A stretch of DNA of 64,000 nucleotides, taken from contig CAWFYC010000020.1 of NCBI GenBank assembly GCA_963819855.1, forward strand, positions 442,950 to 506,949, read 5' to 3'. Made by a program: the position numbers and the translations under genes. Positions 1-8,578 of the stretch are shown one piece after another (the first letter of the stretch is position 1; every line of letters starts with the position of its first letter). The notes beneath the pieces were generated by a model, which made no database searches, was not told the origin of the DNA, and saw only the letters and a list, made by a program, of their open reading frames with translations. This stretch comes from JAMXLO01 sp963819855. GTDB lineage: Bacteria; Pseudomonadota; Alphaproteobacteria; Acetobacterales; Acetobacteraceae.

Positions 1-67
1 CGCTCACCACCACGAAGGCACTGACCGCGGCGCGGGCGAGCAGGGCGAGCCAGAACCCCGACACCAT
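1..67 (-). CDS. Start of an unidentified membrane protein (partial)
   Basis: An ATG at 67 lies one base after the stop codon of der and opens a frame that runs off the window edge. The 22 visible residues begin MVSGFWLALLARAAV and are strongly hydrophobic with a single Arg, like the first membrane segment of an inner-membrane protein. The close spacing to der suggests co-transcription. Too little is present to name a family. Confidence 0.5.
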   Translation of the reverse strand, partial: MVSGFWLALLARAAVSAFVVVS

Positions 68-68
68 G

Positions 69-1418
69 TCAGCGATCGGCGTAAGGGTTCTTGGTCCCCC
101 GCAATTGCAATCGGATCGGCGTACCCGGCAGGTCGAACGCCTCGCGCAGGCTGTTGACCAGGTAACGCTGATAGTCCTCCGGCACCCGCTCCGCCCGAGT
201 GCCGAACGCGACGAAGGTGGGCGGCCGCGCCTTGGCCTGGGTGACGTAGCGCAGTTTGAGCCGCCGGCCGCTCACCAGCGGCGGCGGGTGCCGCGCCAGC
301 GCCTGCTCGAACCAGCGGTTCAGCCCGGCGGTCGGCAGCCGTGTGTTCCACACCGCGTGCGCCCGCCGCACCGCCGGCAGCAGCCGGTCCATCCCCGCCC
401 CGGTCAGCGCCGAGAGCGCCACCACCTCGATCCCCCGTACCTGCGCCAGGCTCGCCTCCAGCCGCTCGGTCACCGCCCGCCGCGCCGACTGCCGGTCCGC
501 CACCGCATCCCACTTGCTGAGCGCGATCACGCAGGCGCGGCCCTCGCGCTCGATCAACTGGCCGATCTGCAGATCCTGGTCGTGCAGCCCCTCGGTGGCG
601 TCCACCACCAGCACCACCACCTCGGCCAGCTTCAGCGCACCGATCGCGGCGCCGACCGAGAGCTTCTCCAGCGGCGCCTCGATCCGCGCCTTGCGGCGCA
701 GCCCCGCGGTATCCACCAGCTCGATCGGCCCATCCGGATCCGCCAGCACCACCGCCACCGCATCCCGCGTCAGCCCCGGTTCCGGCCCGGTCAGCATCCG
801 CTCCTCGCCGAGCAGCCGGTTCAGCAGCGTGGACTTGCCCGCATTCGGCCGCCCGACAATGGCCAGCTTCAGTGGTTTATCGTCCCTCTCCCGCGCAGCG
901 GGGGAGGGTTCGGTAGGGGGTGTCGCGGGCAGCCGGTCGGCGATCTCGGACATCAGCTCCGAGATCCCCTCGCCGTGCTCGGCCGATACCGCGAGCGGTT
1001 CGCCCAGCCCGAGTTCGAACGCATCCAGCACCGACGACCGTGTCGATCGCCCCTCCGCCTTGTTGGCCACCAGCAGCACCTGGCGCCCCTGCCGGCGCAG
1101 CCACTGCGCGAAGTGCCGGTCCGCCGGCGTCACGCCGGCGCGCGCGTCCACCACGAATACCACCAGATCGGCCGCCGTGGTCGCCACCGCTGCGCCCTCG
1201 CGCATCCGGCCAGCGAGCGACTCCGGTGCCGACTCCTCCAGCCCCGCGGTATCCACCAGCCGCACCTGCCGCCCGCGCAGCAGCGCCTCAGCCTCCTTGC
1301 GATCACGGGTGACGCCGGGAATGTCGGCCACCAGCGCCAGCCGCCGCCCGGCCAGACGGTTGAACAGCGTGCTCTTGCCGACATTCGGCCGGCCGGCAAT
1401 GACCACAAGCGGCAGCAT
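69..1418 (-). CDS. der: Ribosome-associated GTPase Der (EngA)
   Basis: Essential GTPase acting in late 50S subunit assembly. The 449-residue product has the family's two tandem G domains: P-loop GRPNVGKS at 9-16, DTAG 56-59 and NKAE 119-122 in the first; GRPNAGKS 189-196, DTAG 236-239 and SKWD 301-304 in the second. A KH-like C-terminal domain ends in the usual basic tail (GTKNPY). Length is normal. It starts six bases after the stop of the BamB-like gene, so the two are probably co-transcribed. The NKAE of the first domain is a mild variant of NKxD, seen elsewhere in Der proteins. Confidence 0.97.
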   Translation of the reverse strand: MLPLVVIAGRPNVGKSTLFNRLAGRRLALVADIPGVTRDRKEAEALLRGRQVRLVDTAGLEESAPESLAGRMREGAAVATTAADLVVFVVDARAGVTPADRHFAQWLRRQGRQVLLVANKAEGRSTRSSVLDAFELGLGEPLAVSAEHGEGISELMSEIADRLPATPPTEPSPAARERDDKPLKLAIVGRPNAGKSTLLNRLLGEERMLTGPEPGLTRDAVAVVLADPDGPIELVDTAGLRRKARIEAPLEKLSVGAAIGALKLAEVVVLVVDATEGLHDQDLQIGQLIEREGRACVIALSKWDAVADRQSARRAVTERLEASLAQVRGIEVVALSALTGAGMDRLLPAVRRAHAVWNTRLPTAGLNRWFEQALARHPPPLVSGRRLKLRYVTQAKARPPTFVAFGTRAERVPEDYQRYLVNSLREAFDLPGTPIRLQLRGTKNPYADR

Positions 1419-1424
1419 CGCGGC

Positions 1425-2717
1425 TCAGCGCAGCGCCAGCAGCCGGCCGTCGTCGGTCACCACGAACACGGTGCCGTCCGCCACGATCGGCCCGAGCGAC
1501 GCCGCGCCCGACAGGTCCTGCTGGCCGAGAATCTCGCCGGTATAAGGGCTGACCGCCAGCGCCTGCTGATTGGTGCCGGCGACTATCAGCCGGTCGCCGG
1601 CCAGCAGCGGGCCGTACCAGGTGATCGGACCTTTCTGCTTTTCCGGGTTTTCCCAGCGCGGCAGATCGGTCACCCAGGCCACCCGACCGTCGTCGCGAGC
1701 GAGCGCGGCGATCCTCTGATCGAGCGAGACGATGAACAGCCAGGATCCGGCTGCCCAGGGACTGTCCTCGCCTGCGGCCTCGCGCTCCCACAGGCGCCGG
1801 CCACTCGGCAGATCGACCGCCACCGCGAGCCCACCCATACTGATGGCATATACCCTGCCGTCGCTCACCACCGGCAGCCCGCGGAGGGCGGAAAAGTCCA
1901 CCAGGCCGCCGGCGCTCGCCGTGGCGGCGAGTGTGTCGGTCCATGCGACACTGCCGCTCGTCGCGCGCATCGTTGCCAGTTCACCGGAGCCGAAACCGGC
2001 CACCACCAGCCCGTCTGCGTAAGCGGGCGCCGGCCGTCCCAATATGCTGGTCGTGGGATTGGCGGCCTGGTGCGACCAGAGCTGCCGACCGTCATCGGTT
2101 GCCAGTGACAGCAGTCGGTCCTCGATAGTGGTGACGAACAGTCGACCCTCCACCACCGTCGGCGCGGATCGGGTCGGGGCGCCGAAGTTACTGCGCCAGC
2201 GCACGGTGCCCTTGGCGGCGTCCAGTGCGACCAGCTCCGCCAGCCCGTTCACCGCGTATAGCGTCCCCTGATCGAGCGCGAGGCCGCCACCCACATTGGT
2301 GCTGTCGTCGTCCTCCAGCGGCGTCTCGAACCGCCACACCCGACCGCCGCCGGCGACATCGAACGCGGAGACGACCGCGTCGGAATCCATGACGTAGACG
2401 ATCCCGTCCGCTACTACCGGTTGCGCCATAATTTTGCGCCGGTAGCCACCACCGGCGCCGATATTCGCGCTCCAGGCTTCCGCCAGACGCTCGCCCGCGG
2501 CCAGATGACCCATGAAATGCGCCGGATTGCCGCCGGCCTGTGGCCAGGCGGCGTTACGGACCTCAGGCGGCAGCACGACCTTCGGGACGCCCTCATCGAC
2601 CTCAAGGCCTTTGCGACCGACCAGAATCGGCTCGCGCTTGCCGGGCAGCGGTGTCTTCTTGCTGCCGAACCAGTCGTCCCACAGGCCGCAACCGCCAAGC
2701 GCCAGCGGCGCGAGCAA
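1425..2717 (-). CDS. bamB: BamB-like outer-membrane assembly lipoprotein (beta-propeller)
   Basis: PQQ-type beta-propeller repeat protein of about 430 residues, placed between a YfgM-like protein and Der as BamB often is. BamB is a lipoprotein of the BAM outer-membrane protein insertion complex. A lipobox (LALGGC) is followed by seven WD/PQQ-like repeats (for example GTVRWRS, GRVWRFET, RRLWERE). The open frame begins only at a TTG (2717), leaving nine residues before the lipid Cys, too short for a signal peptide. An ATG at 2754 in another frame, 3 bases after the upstream stop codon, would give MTSSTRLRRRTALLAPLAL... if one base near 2730 were removed, which is a textbook lipoprotein signal. 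The true start is therefore probably 2754, hidden by a one-base insertion. Confidence 0.88.
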   Translation of the reverse strand: MLAPLALGGCGLWDDWFGSKKTPLPGKREPILVGRKGLEVDEGVPKVVLPPEVRNAAWPQAGGNPAHFMGHLAAGERLAEAWSANIGAGGGYRRKIMAQPVVADGIVYVMDSDAVVSAFDVAGGGRVWRFETPLEDDDSTNVGGGLALDQGTLYAVNGLAELVALDAAKGTVRWRSNFGAPTRSAPTVVEGRLFVTTIEDRLLSLATDDGRQLWSHQAANPTTSILGRPAPAYADGLVVAGFGSGELATMRATSGSVAWTDTLAATASAGGLVDFSALRGLPVVSDGRVYAISMGGLAVAVDLPSGRRLWEREAAGEDSPWAAGSWLFIVSLDQRIAALARDDGRVAWVTDLPRWENPEKQKGPITWYGPLLAGDRLIVAGTNQQALAVSPYTGEILGQQDLSGAASLGPIVADGTVFVVTDDGRLLALR

Positions 2718-2759
2718 CGCTGTTCGCCGGCCGAAGCCGGGTGCTCGACGTCATCCCGG

Positions 2760-3425
2760 TCACCCGCCCAGCCGGCTCAGCAGGGCATTTGCCCGCGCCC
2801 TAACCCCGTTCGGCGCCGTCGTGTCCTGCGCCAGACGATGCAGTGTCGTCTTCGCCTGATCGGTCTTGCCCTGGCGCAGGTCCAGCAGTGCGAGCTGCTC
2901 GTCCGCCAGCGATCGCCAGGGATTGTCCGGTGTCGCCAAGCCTTTCAGCCGGGCCTCCAGCAGCGACGGATCGCCGCTGTCGATCAGGTGCTGCGCCCAC
3001 AGCAGGTTCGCGAGGTCGCGCAGCAGTGGATCTGCCGACGAATCGCCCGCCACCCCGTTCCACAGCGCCGCGGCGCCCGACAGATCGCCCGCATCCGCCT
3101 TGAGTGCCGCTTCGCGAAGTCGCGCCAGGGTCGCGTAACCGGTGGGGGCCCGGGTGGCCAATTGCGCGAACGCAGCGATTCCCGCCGAGCGGTTCGCCTC
3201 GCTGCTGCCGGCAGCGGTCGCGTCCGCCAGCGTCATCGCGGTAAGGTATTCGGCAGCCGCCGCCTGGTCCTGGCGCGCCTCGTACCAGCGCCAACCCTGC
3301 CAGCCCGCCGCCGCAACCACGATTGCCAACGCGCCAGCCACGATCGCCCCGCCGTATTTCTTCAGCAGTTGCTGCGCGCGTTCGGCGCGTAGTTCCTCAT
3401 CGACCTCGTCGAAAATGTCGACCAC
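2760..3425 (-). CDS. YfgM-like tetratricopeptide membrane protein
   Basis: Single-pass inner-membrane protein: an acidic N-terminus (DIFDEVDEELRAERAQQLLKKYG), one membrane segment at about 28-45, then an Ala-rich helical TPR-like domain of about 150 residues. This matches the YfgM / tetratricopeptide-repeat-like family, which in Escherichia coli associates with the SecYEG translocon and periplasmic chaperones. The GTG start at 3425 is chosen because GGGAG lies 5 bases upstream and the family's conserved N-terminus begins there; the longer frame from 3512 adds an unlikely basic extension. It lies directly before the bamB-like gene. Confidence 0.88.
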   Translation of the reverse strand: MVDIFDEVDEELRAERAQQLLKKYGGAIVAGALAIVVAAAGWQGWRWYEARQDQAAAAEYLTAMTLADATAAGSSEANRSAGIAAFAQLATRAPTGYATLARLREAALKADAGDLSGAAALWNGVAGDSSADPLLRDLANLLWAQHLIDSGDPSLLEARLKGLATPDNPWRSLADEQLALLDLRQGKTDQAKTTLHRLAQDTTAPNGVRARANALLSRLGG

Positions 3426-3547
3426 GTGGGCTCCCGCTCTACCCTGCTGACGCCGTTCCGACGGCGCGGCGGACCATAGCGGCGCCGCCTCGGACCGGCA
3501 AACGCCATGCAAACGATCGGTTTACCCGGAGGGCATAAACTGCCGGC

Positions 3548-3916
3548 ATGCGGTACATCGCGGTCATGCTGTTGCTCGCCGGCTGCGGCGCCACCCCCGA
3601 GCAGATGGCGACCATCGGAGTCGGGGTCGGGGTGGGCAGCATCGCGGTGATCCAGCGCAGTCCGCTCGATGCGCTCTACTCGGCGGTGACCGGAAAGGAC
3701 TGCTCGATGGTGCGACTCGAGCAGGGCAAGACCTACTGTCGCCCGGTCGAACCACCGCCGGAACCGCTGCCGTACTGCACGCGCAGTCTTGCCGTTGCCG
3801 ATTGCTGGCTGGATCCAGCGAGCCTGCCGGACCGTCCGCCCGACTGGGGCGATGTTCCTCATCCGTTGACACCGGAACAGGAGGCCAACCGAACGCGCAG
3901 GTGGCCACCGCTGTGA
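3548..3916 (+). CDS. Small predicted lipoprotein of unknown function
   Basis: The 122-residue product starts with MRYIAVMLLLAGCGA, a short hydrophobic stretch and a lipobox (LLAGC, lipid Cys at 13), followed by a Gly/Val stretch that could reach across or along the membrane. The rest is Pro-rich with four further cysteines (in DCSMV, TYCRP, YCTRS and DCWLD), possibly two disulfides in the periplasm. It is divergent from the YfgM-like gene and convergent with the PqiC-like gene. No family was recognised. Reality is supported by the lipoprotein signal and by codon usage typical of the region. Confidence 0.75.
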   Translation: MRYIAVMLLLAGCGATPEQMATIGVGVGVGSIAVIQRSPLDALYSAVTGKDCSMVRLEQGKTYCRPVEPPPEPLPYCTRSLAVADCWLDPASLPDRPPDWGDVPHPLTPEQEANRTRRWPPL

Positions 3917-3923
3917 TCCCGGA

Positions 3924-4520
3924 TCAGCGGATCGCGGCGGCGACGTCCGTCTCGGTCTGACGCAGCACCTCGCCGAGCGCCGCCTTCATCGCCTCGGCGA
4001 TCGCCGGCGCTGCGTTGTTCGCCAGCCTGACCTCGGCCGTCTCGGTACGCTGCAACAGGACCTTGGTCCCACCTTGACGCTGATCCAGCAGCACCACGGC
4101 GAGCCCCGCGCGGCTCACCCCGGCGTTCAGATCGGCGACAAAGACATCGAGCTCGCCCTCCAGAACGAAATCGGCATTCAGCCGGCTGCCCGGCGCCACC
4201 ACGGCACTGAACAGCCCGGCATCGGCGAGCCACTGCCGCAGGCTGTCCTCGACCGCCTGCGCCGGCGGCACTGCCCATTGCTCATAGAAATCCACGTGAA
4301 CGCTGCCATCGCGCTGCAGCCATTGCAGTCCGCGCGCCTCGAGGCCGGGCGACGCGCGCACGCTGCGAACCAGCAAAACCCGGCCACGCGGATTGCGCGG
4401 CGAAACGGATGACCGGCGCACGTCGAGCGGCCAGTCACGCCGTTGCACATAGGGCGTCTGCGGCAACACCGAACACCCGGTCAAAGCAGCGACACCCACC
4501 AACAGCCAGCGTCGTCTCAT
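3924..4520 (-). CDS. ABC-type transport auxiliary lipoprotein (PqiC/YmbA-like)
   Basis: The 198-residue protein has a signal peptide and lipobox (LTGC, lipid Cys near 16) and the alpha/beta fold pattern of the ABC_trans_aux family (FYEQWAVPPAQAVEDSLRQWLADAGLF). In MCE transport systems this lipoprotein sits at the outer membrane and interacts with the MCE-domain protein. Its start overlaps the stop of the MlaD-like gene by 4 bases (ATGA), so it is the last gene of the binding protein-E-F-D-lipoprotein operon. Confidence 0.9.
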   Translation of the reverse strand: MRRRWLLVGVAALTGCSVLPQTPYVQRRDWPLDVRRSSVSPRNPRGRVLLVRSVRASPGLEARGLQWLQRDGSVHVDFYEQWAVPPAQAVEDSLRQWLADAGLFSAVVAPGSRLNADFVLEGELDVFVADLNAGVSRAGLAVVLLDQRQGGTKVLLQRTETAEVRLANNAAPAIAEAMKAALGEVLRQTETDVAAAIR

Positions 4521-5536
4521 CTGGCAGGCTCGGTGGCGCGCGGCGGCGGCTGACCCAACACCTGCGCCGGGTAGCGCCGCAGCGAATCGGTCATCTCGCG
4601 CAGGTTCTGGGCGGTCGCCTGCATGTCGCGCAGCAGCGGAATAAGACCCTGCTCGAGGTCCGCCGTGCCGTTGCCGGCGCGTTGCGCCGTCGCCTGCACC
4701 GCTGCGATCAGCGGCGGCAGTTTCGCCGTCGCGGTGGCAAGGCGATCAGCCGCAACCCCGGCGTTGGTCAACAGCTTCTGCATTTGCTCGCCTTGCAGCG
4801 TGTCGCGCAGCGCCGCGGAGCTCTGGCGGATGTCTGCGGTCAGGCCGGGAAGGTCCGCCGCGTGTACCGCCTCGCTGCTAGTTCGCAGCAGCGCGGTCGC
4901 CTCGGTCAGCGTCTGGTGCACATCGCCCTTGCCGAAGTCCGCACGAAGGTCTGTCAGCAAGCCGTTCAACTGCGTGGCAAGCGTGTCGATGTCCACCCGG
5001 TTCAACTTCGCCAGCACCTGCTGCGCCGCGTCCTGAACCTGGGCGAGGGTACTCGGCATCGAGGGGATGTAGGTTGCCCTGGGTTGCCACGGCACATCTT
5101 GCGCCGGGTAATGTGCGGGGTCGACGAAATCGAGCTCCAGATAGCTCAGCCCGGTGATCCCCTGCGATGCCAGCCGGGCACGCAGACCAAGTGCCACTGC
5201 CTCGCCGGTTTCCGGCATCTGTCCGATCTTCTTGGTATCGACCGCATAGCGGACGAACACCAGGCGATAGGTATTGCGCTCGATGTCGAGCGGCTGACCG
5301 CCACCGTATTCGGCGCTCACCAGGCCGATATCTGTCACCCGGCCAATCGTTACGCCACGATACTTGACAGTCGCGCCTACCTCCAGGCCCTGTACCAACT
5401 CGCTGAAATACGATTCGAACAGCGTCCCGTGGCCGATCTGGCTGCCGGTCAGGAACCAGATCAGCCCGACCAGCAGTACGACCCCGCCAACGATCAGCAG
5501 GCCGACGCGCACATAGACGCCGCCTGCCTGCATCAT
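4517..5536 (-). CDS. MlaD-family MCE-domain substrate-binding protein
   Basis: Membrane-anchored periplasmic protein that binds lipid and forms the hexameric channel partner of an MlaE-type permease. One N-terminal membrane helix (about 10-30) precedes a single MCE domain (about 38-120, with GATVKYRGVTIGRVTDIGL), followed by a long helical region (about 160-310) of the kind that builds the tunnel in PqiB/Mce-like proteins, and a Pro-rich tail. At 339 residues it is longer than E. coli MlaD (about 180) and closer to the Mce/TtgC type. It overlaps both neighbours by 4 bases. Confidence 0.92.
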   Translation of the reverse strand: MMQAGGVYVRVGLLIVGGVVLLVGLIWFLTGSQIGHGTLFESYFSELVQGLEVGATVKYRGVTIGRVTDIGLVSAEYGGGQPLDIERNTYRLVFVRYAVDTKKIGQMPETGEAVALGLRARLASQGITGLSYLELDFVDPAHYPAQDVPWQPRATYIPSMPSTLAQVQDAAQQVLAKLNRVDIDTLATQLNGLLTDLRADFGKGDVHQTLTEATALLRTSSEAVHAADLPGLTADIRQSSAALRDTLQGEQMQKLLTNAGVAADRLATATAKLPPLIAAVQATAQRAGNGTADLEQGLIPLLRDMQATAQNLREMTDSLRRYPAQVLGQPPPRATEPAR

Positions 5537-6315
5537 GCCGCAGCCGCGACCGGCGGTTCGCGACGAAAGAACGCGCGCACGGTGGGTTGCGTGCTGGTGT
5601 CGCGCAGCACGCGCGGATCGCCTTCGGCGATCACCCCGCCGGCATCGGGGTACGCGGCACGATCGAGCATGATGCAGCGATCGGCGATCGCCAGGATCGA
5701 GGCAAGCTCGTGCGTCACTACGACGAACGTGGCGCCAAGGTCCTGGCGCAGATCGAGGATCAGCCGATCCAGTCCCGCGGACGTGATCGGATCCAGCCCG
5801 GCCGAGGGTTCATCGAGCAGCAGCAGCGGGGGATCGAGCGCCATCGCCCGCGCGATCCCGGCACGCCGCGCCATGCCGCCGGAGATCTCCGCCGGCATCA
5901 GCGCGGCAGCATCGCCGAGGCCGACCAGACCGAGCTTCACGCGCGCCACGGCTTCGCGACCTTCCGGCGGCAAATCGGTGAACATCTCGAGCGGCAGCAT
6001 GACGTTCTCAAGCAGGCTCATCGAGCCGAACAGCGCACCTGACTGGAACATCACGCCGAGCCTGGGCTGCACGTCGCGCAGTGCCACCTCGCCAAGCGGG
6101 CCGGTGATCGCACGGCCGAAAATCTCGATGCGCCCCGTGCTCGGGGTCAGCAGGCCGATCAGCTGTTTCATCAGCGTGGACTTGCCGCAGCCCGAACCGC
6201 CGAGGATGACGAATACCTCGCCGCTGTCCACGGTGAACGAGACGTCGCGGAAGATGGTGCGTGCGCCGAAGCGCTGCGCGACATGGTCCACACGGATGAT
6301 CGGTTCAGCGGTCAC
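5533..6315 (-). CDS. MlaF-family ABC transporter ATPase
   Basis: ATP-binding subunit of the MCE lipid transporter, 260 residues. Walker A GGSGCGKST, signature EISGGMARRAGIARA and Walker B LLLLDEPSAGLDP are all intact, with the switch His in VVVTHE. The start is the GTG at 6315 (GTG ACC GCT), which overlaps the permease stop as GTGA; the open frame continues far upstream only as a shadow of the permease gene. The C-terminal tail (STQPTVRAFFRRE) resembles that of other MlaF proteins. Confidence 0.94.
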   Translation of the reverse strand: MTAEPIIRVDHVAQRFGARTIFRDVSFTVDSGEVFVILGGSGCGKSTLMKQLIGLLTPSTGRIEIFGRAITGPLGEVALRDVQPRLGVMFQSGALFGSMSLLENVMLPLEMFTDLPPEGREAVARVKLGLVGLGDAAALMPAEISGGMARRAGIARAMALDPPLLLLDEPSAGLDPITSAGLDRLILDLRQDLGATFVVVTHELASILAIADRCIMLDRAAYPDAGGVIAEGDPRVLRDTSTQPTVRAFFRREPPVAAAA

Positions 6316-7415
6316 AGGTCCAGCCGGTAGAAGATCAGGGCGAACACACCATCGAGCGCGATCGTGGCAACAATGCCGCCGACCACCGCCGCGGTGGTCG
6401 ACAGACCGACGGCGCGGGGTCCGACGCCGGTGCCCAGTCCGGCGCGGCAACCGATCGCGGCGACCGCGATGCCAAAACACATCGCCTTGAACAGGCCGCC
6501 ATATAGATCGCCGGCTTCCACCCAGTTCTGCACCTGCCGCGCGATCGTCACCAGCGGAAAGCCGAAGCCACGCATCACGGTGACCATGCCGAGCATGCCG
6601 GCGATGTCGAGCGCCATGGTCATGACCGGCATCACCAGCATTGCCGCGATGATGCGCGGCAGCACCAGCATGGTCATCGGATCCAGCCCCATCGTCATCA
6701 GGGCATCGACCTCCTCGTTCACCTTCATGGTGCCGATCTCGGCGGCGAAGGCGGAGCCGGTGCGTCCGGCCAGGATCACTGCCGCCAACAGCGGACCAAG
6801 CTCGCGCACCAGGCTGATCGCCACTAGGTTGGCGACGAAGATGTCGGCGCCGAACCGCCGCATCGGGATCGCCGACTGGAACGCGAGGATCAGGCCGATC
6901 AGATAGCCAAGCAGCACGATCAGCGGGAGGGACCGCACGCCGGCTTGATCGATGTAGCGCAGCAGATCGGGCACGCGGAACATGCGCCGCCGTGCCGGCA
7001 GCCGGACAATCGCCACGGCCGCCTCGCCGATGAAGGCGATGCTGGCGGCCAGCAGGGCGAGTGCCGCAGCGATCACGTCCCGCACGGTAATCCGGGGAGC
7101 AGCCTCGCCGCGCGGGCGGGCTCGGGTCGCCTCGCGCGCACGGAGCAGCAGCGCGGTCATGCGTTCCTGTGCCCCGACCAACTGCGCCGCATCGCCGTGC
7201 GCCGCCTCGACCGCGGCCAGGAAGCTCGCACCGCCCACGTCGCTGAACGAGACGGCGCCCAGGTCGAATACCAGCGTCTGGCCGTGCGCGTGTTCCGCCG
7301 CCCGTATCGCGGTGCGCCACAGCGCTCCGATCGAGGCCGTGTCGAGCCTGCCCGCGAACGCCATCACCACGCGTCCGTCGCGTTGCTGGATCGTCAGGCT
7401 GGCGGCATCAGTCAA
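6312..7415 (-). CDS. MlaE-family permease with N-terminal STAS domain
   Basis: The inner-membrane subunit of the MCE transporter. Residues 1-90 form a STAS-like domain (VVMAFAGRLDTASIGALW, LVFDLGAVSFSDVGGASFL); residues about 110-367 are the MlaE/YrbE permease with its hallmark ELGPLLAAVILAGRTGSAFAAEIGTMKVNEEVDAL. In E. coli STAS is a separate protein (MlaB); fused forms are common in alphaproteobacteria. The start overlaps the stop of the upstream binding-protein gene (ATGA). The exact lipid cargo cannot be read from sequence. Confidence 0.94.
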   Translation of the reverse strand: MTDAASLTIQQRDGRVVMAFAGRLDTASIGALWRTAIRAAEHAHGQTLVFDLGAVSFSDVGGASFLAAVEAAHGDAAQLVGAQERMTALLLRAREATRARPRGEAAPRITVRDVIAAALALLAASIAFIGEAAVAIVRLPARRRMFRVPDLLRYIDQAGVRSLPLIVLLGYLIGLILAFQSAIPMRRFGADIFVANLVAISLVRELGPLLAAVILAGRTGSAFAAEIGTMKVNEEVDALMTMGLDPMTMLVLPRIIAAMLVMPVMTMALDIAGMLGMVTVMRGFGFPLVTIARQVQNWVEAGDLYGGLFKAMCFGIAVAAIGCRAGLGTGVGPRAVGLSTTAAVVGGIVATIALDGVFALIFYRLDL

Positions 7416-8443
7416 TGCGTCGACCAGGTCTCGAACCGCTGTCGCAGCTTGGCGAGGTTGTCGTGCCAGAATCCAGCATCCACGCGCACCGCAGCATTCA
7501 GATTGGCCGGCGTCGTCGGCGAGTTCTGCGCCAGCTCGGCCGCCAGGCCGTCATTGGCGCCTTTAGCCAGGCCGCCGTCGCCAAACGGGCCGACCAGCCG
7601 CGCCTCGATCGCCGGCGTACCGGCAAAGTAGAGAAACTGCGTGGCGGTCCGCAGGTTCGGGCTGCCCTTCAGGATCACCCAGCTTTGAACCTCGTAGAGG
7701 CTCGCGGTCCACTGCACCCCGAAGTTGCGGTGGGTAGTCCGGTTCGCCACCGCGATGACCGGGGCGGAGGCGCTGGTCATCAGCACATCGCCGGACGCCA
7801 GGATGCGCGCCGCCTCGGCATCGTCGTGCCACCACACGACATAGGGCTTGAGCTGATCCAGCCGGCGAAACGCGCGATCGACACCCTCCGAAGTGGCGAG
7901 GACCTTGTAGACATCGCCTGGCGATACGCCATCCGCGATCAGGGCGAACTCCAGGTTGCCGCGTACGCCGGCGTGCAGGCCGCGCTTGCCCGGGTACTTG
8001 GCAACATCCCAGAAATCGGCCCAGCCAGGGGTGGCGGGGAATTTGTCGCGGTCCCAGGCCAGAACCATGCTCGCGACACCGGCGCCGACGCCGCAATCGC
8101 TGACCGCCTGCGCCAGATAGTGGTCCTTGCCGCCGATCGCCGACCAGTCGAGCTTCTCGAACAGTCCCTCCGAACAACCCAAGGCCAACTCGTCACCGTC
8201 CACCATGACCAGGTCCCAGGCGTTGTCCGGGGTCTTCATCTGGGTACGCAGCACGTCGATGCCGCCTTCCCAGGTTTCCAATTGCACGGGAATGGCTGTC
8301 GCCTCGGTGAACGGTCGGACGAACACCTGCCGGATCGAATCCTGTGCAGGGGCGCGCCCGACCACGGTCAGGTCCCGCGCCGCGGCGAGACCGCACGACA
8401 AGGCGAGCATCGCCGTGGCGGCCACAAGCGAGCGGGCATGCAT
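7412..8443 (-). CDS. PotD-like periplasmic extracellular solute-binding protein
   Basis: The 343-residue protein has a clear signal peptide (MHARSLVAATAMLALSCGLAAA) and a bacterial solute-binding domain of the spermidine/putrescine (PotD) type: WDLVMVDGDELALGCSEGLFEKLDW, ADFWDVAKYPGKRGL, WWHDDAEAARILASGDVLM. The usual ligand is a polyamine or similar organic cation. Unusually, its partners downstream are not a PotABC set but an MlaE/F/D lipid transporter, coupled by a 4-base ATGA overlap. It is the first gene of that operon; a promoter should lie in 8444-8578, shared divergently with the hydrolase gene. Confidence 0.88.
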   Translation of the reverse strand: MHARSLVAATAMLALSCGLAAARDLTVVGRAPAQDSIRQVFVRPFTEATAIPVQLETWEGGIDVLRTQMKTPDNAWDLVMVDGDELALGCSEGLFEKLDWSAIGGKDHYLAQAVSDCGVGAGVASMVLAWDRDKFPATPGWADFWDVAKYPGKRGLHAGVRGNLEFALIADGVSPGDVYKVLATSEGVDRAFRRLDQLKPYVVWWHDDAEAARILASGDVLMTSASAPVIAVANRTTHRNFGVQWTASLYEVQSWVILKGSPNLRTATQFLYFAGTPAIEARLVGPFGDGGLAKGANDGLAAELAQNSPTTPANLNAAVRVDAGFWHDNLAKLRQRFETWSTH

Positions 8444-8578
8444 CTATGTTGGGCTCCAGGTTCCTGCTGCGCGGCGAAACGCTACAATCCGCGAAATCAG
8501 CCGGAAACGAAAGCCGGGGACCGCCTTGGCCCGACCGGCGCGGGTGCGGTAGATGCGGCGGCCATCCAGGAGAGGTGC

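Noticed and set aside
66..2108. Long plus-strand open frame opposite der and bamB
   Set aside because: Arg/Pro/His-rich product with no domain, lies wholly antisense to two well-supported genes; a GC-rich shadow frame.
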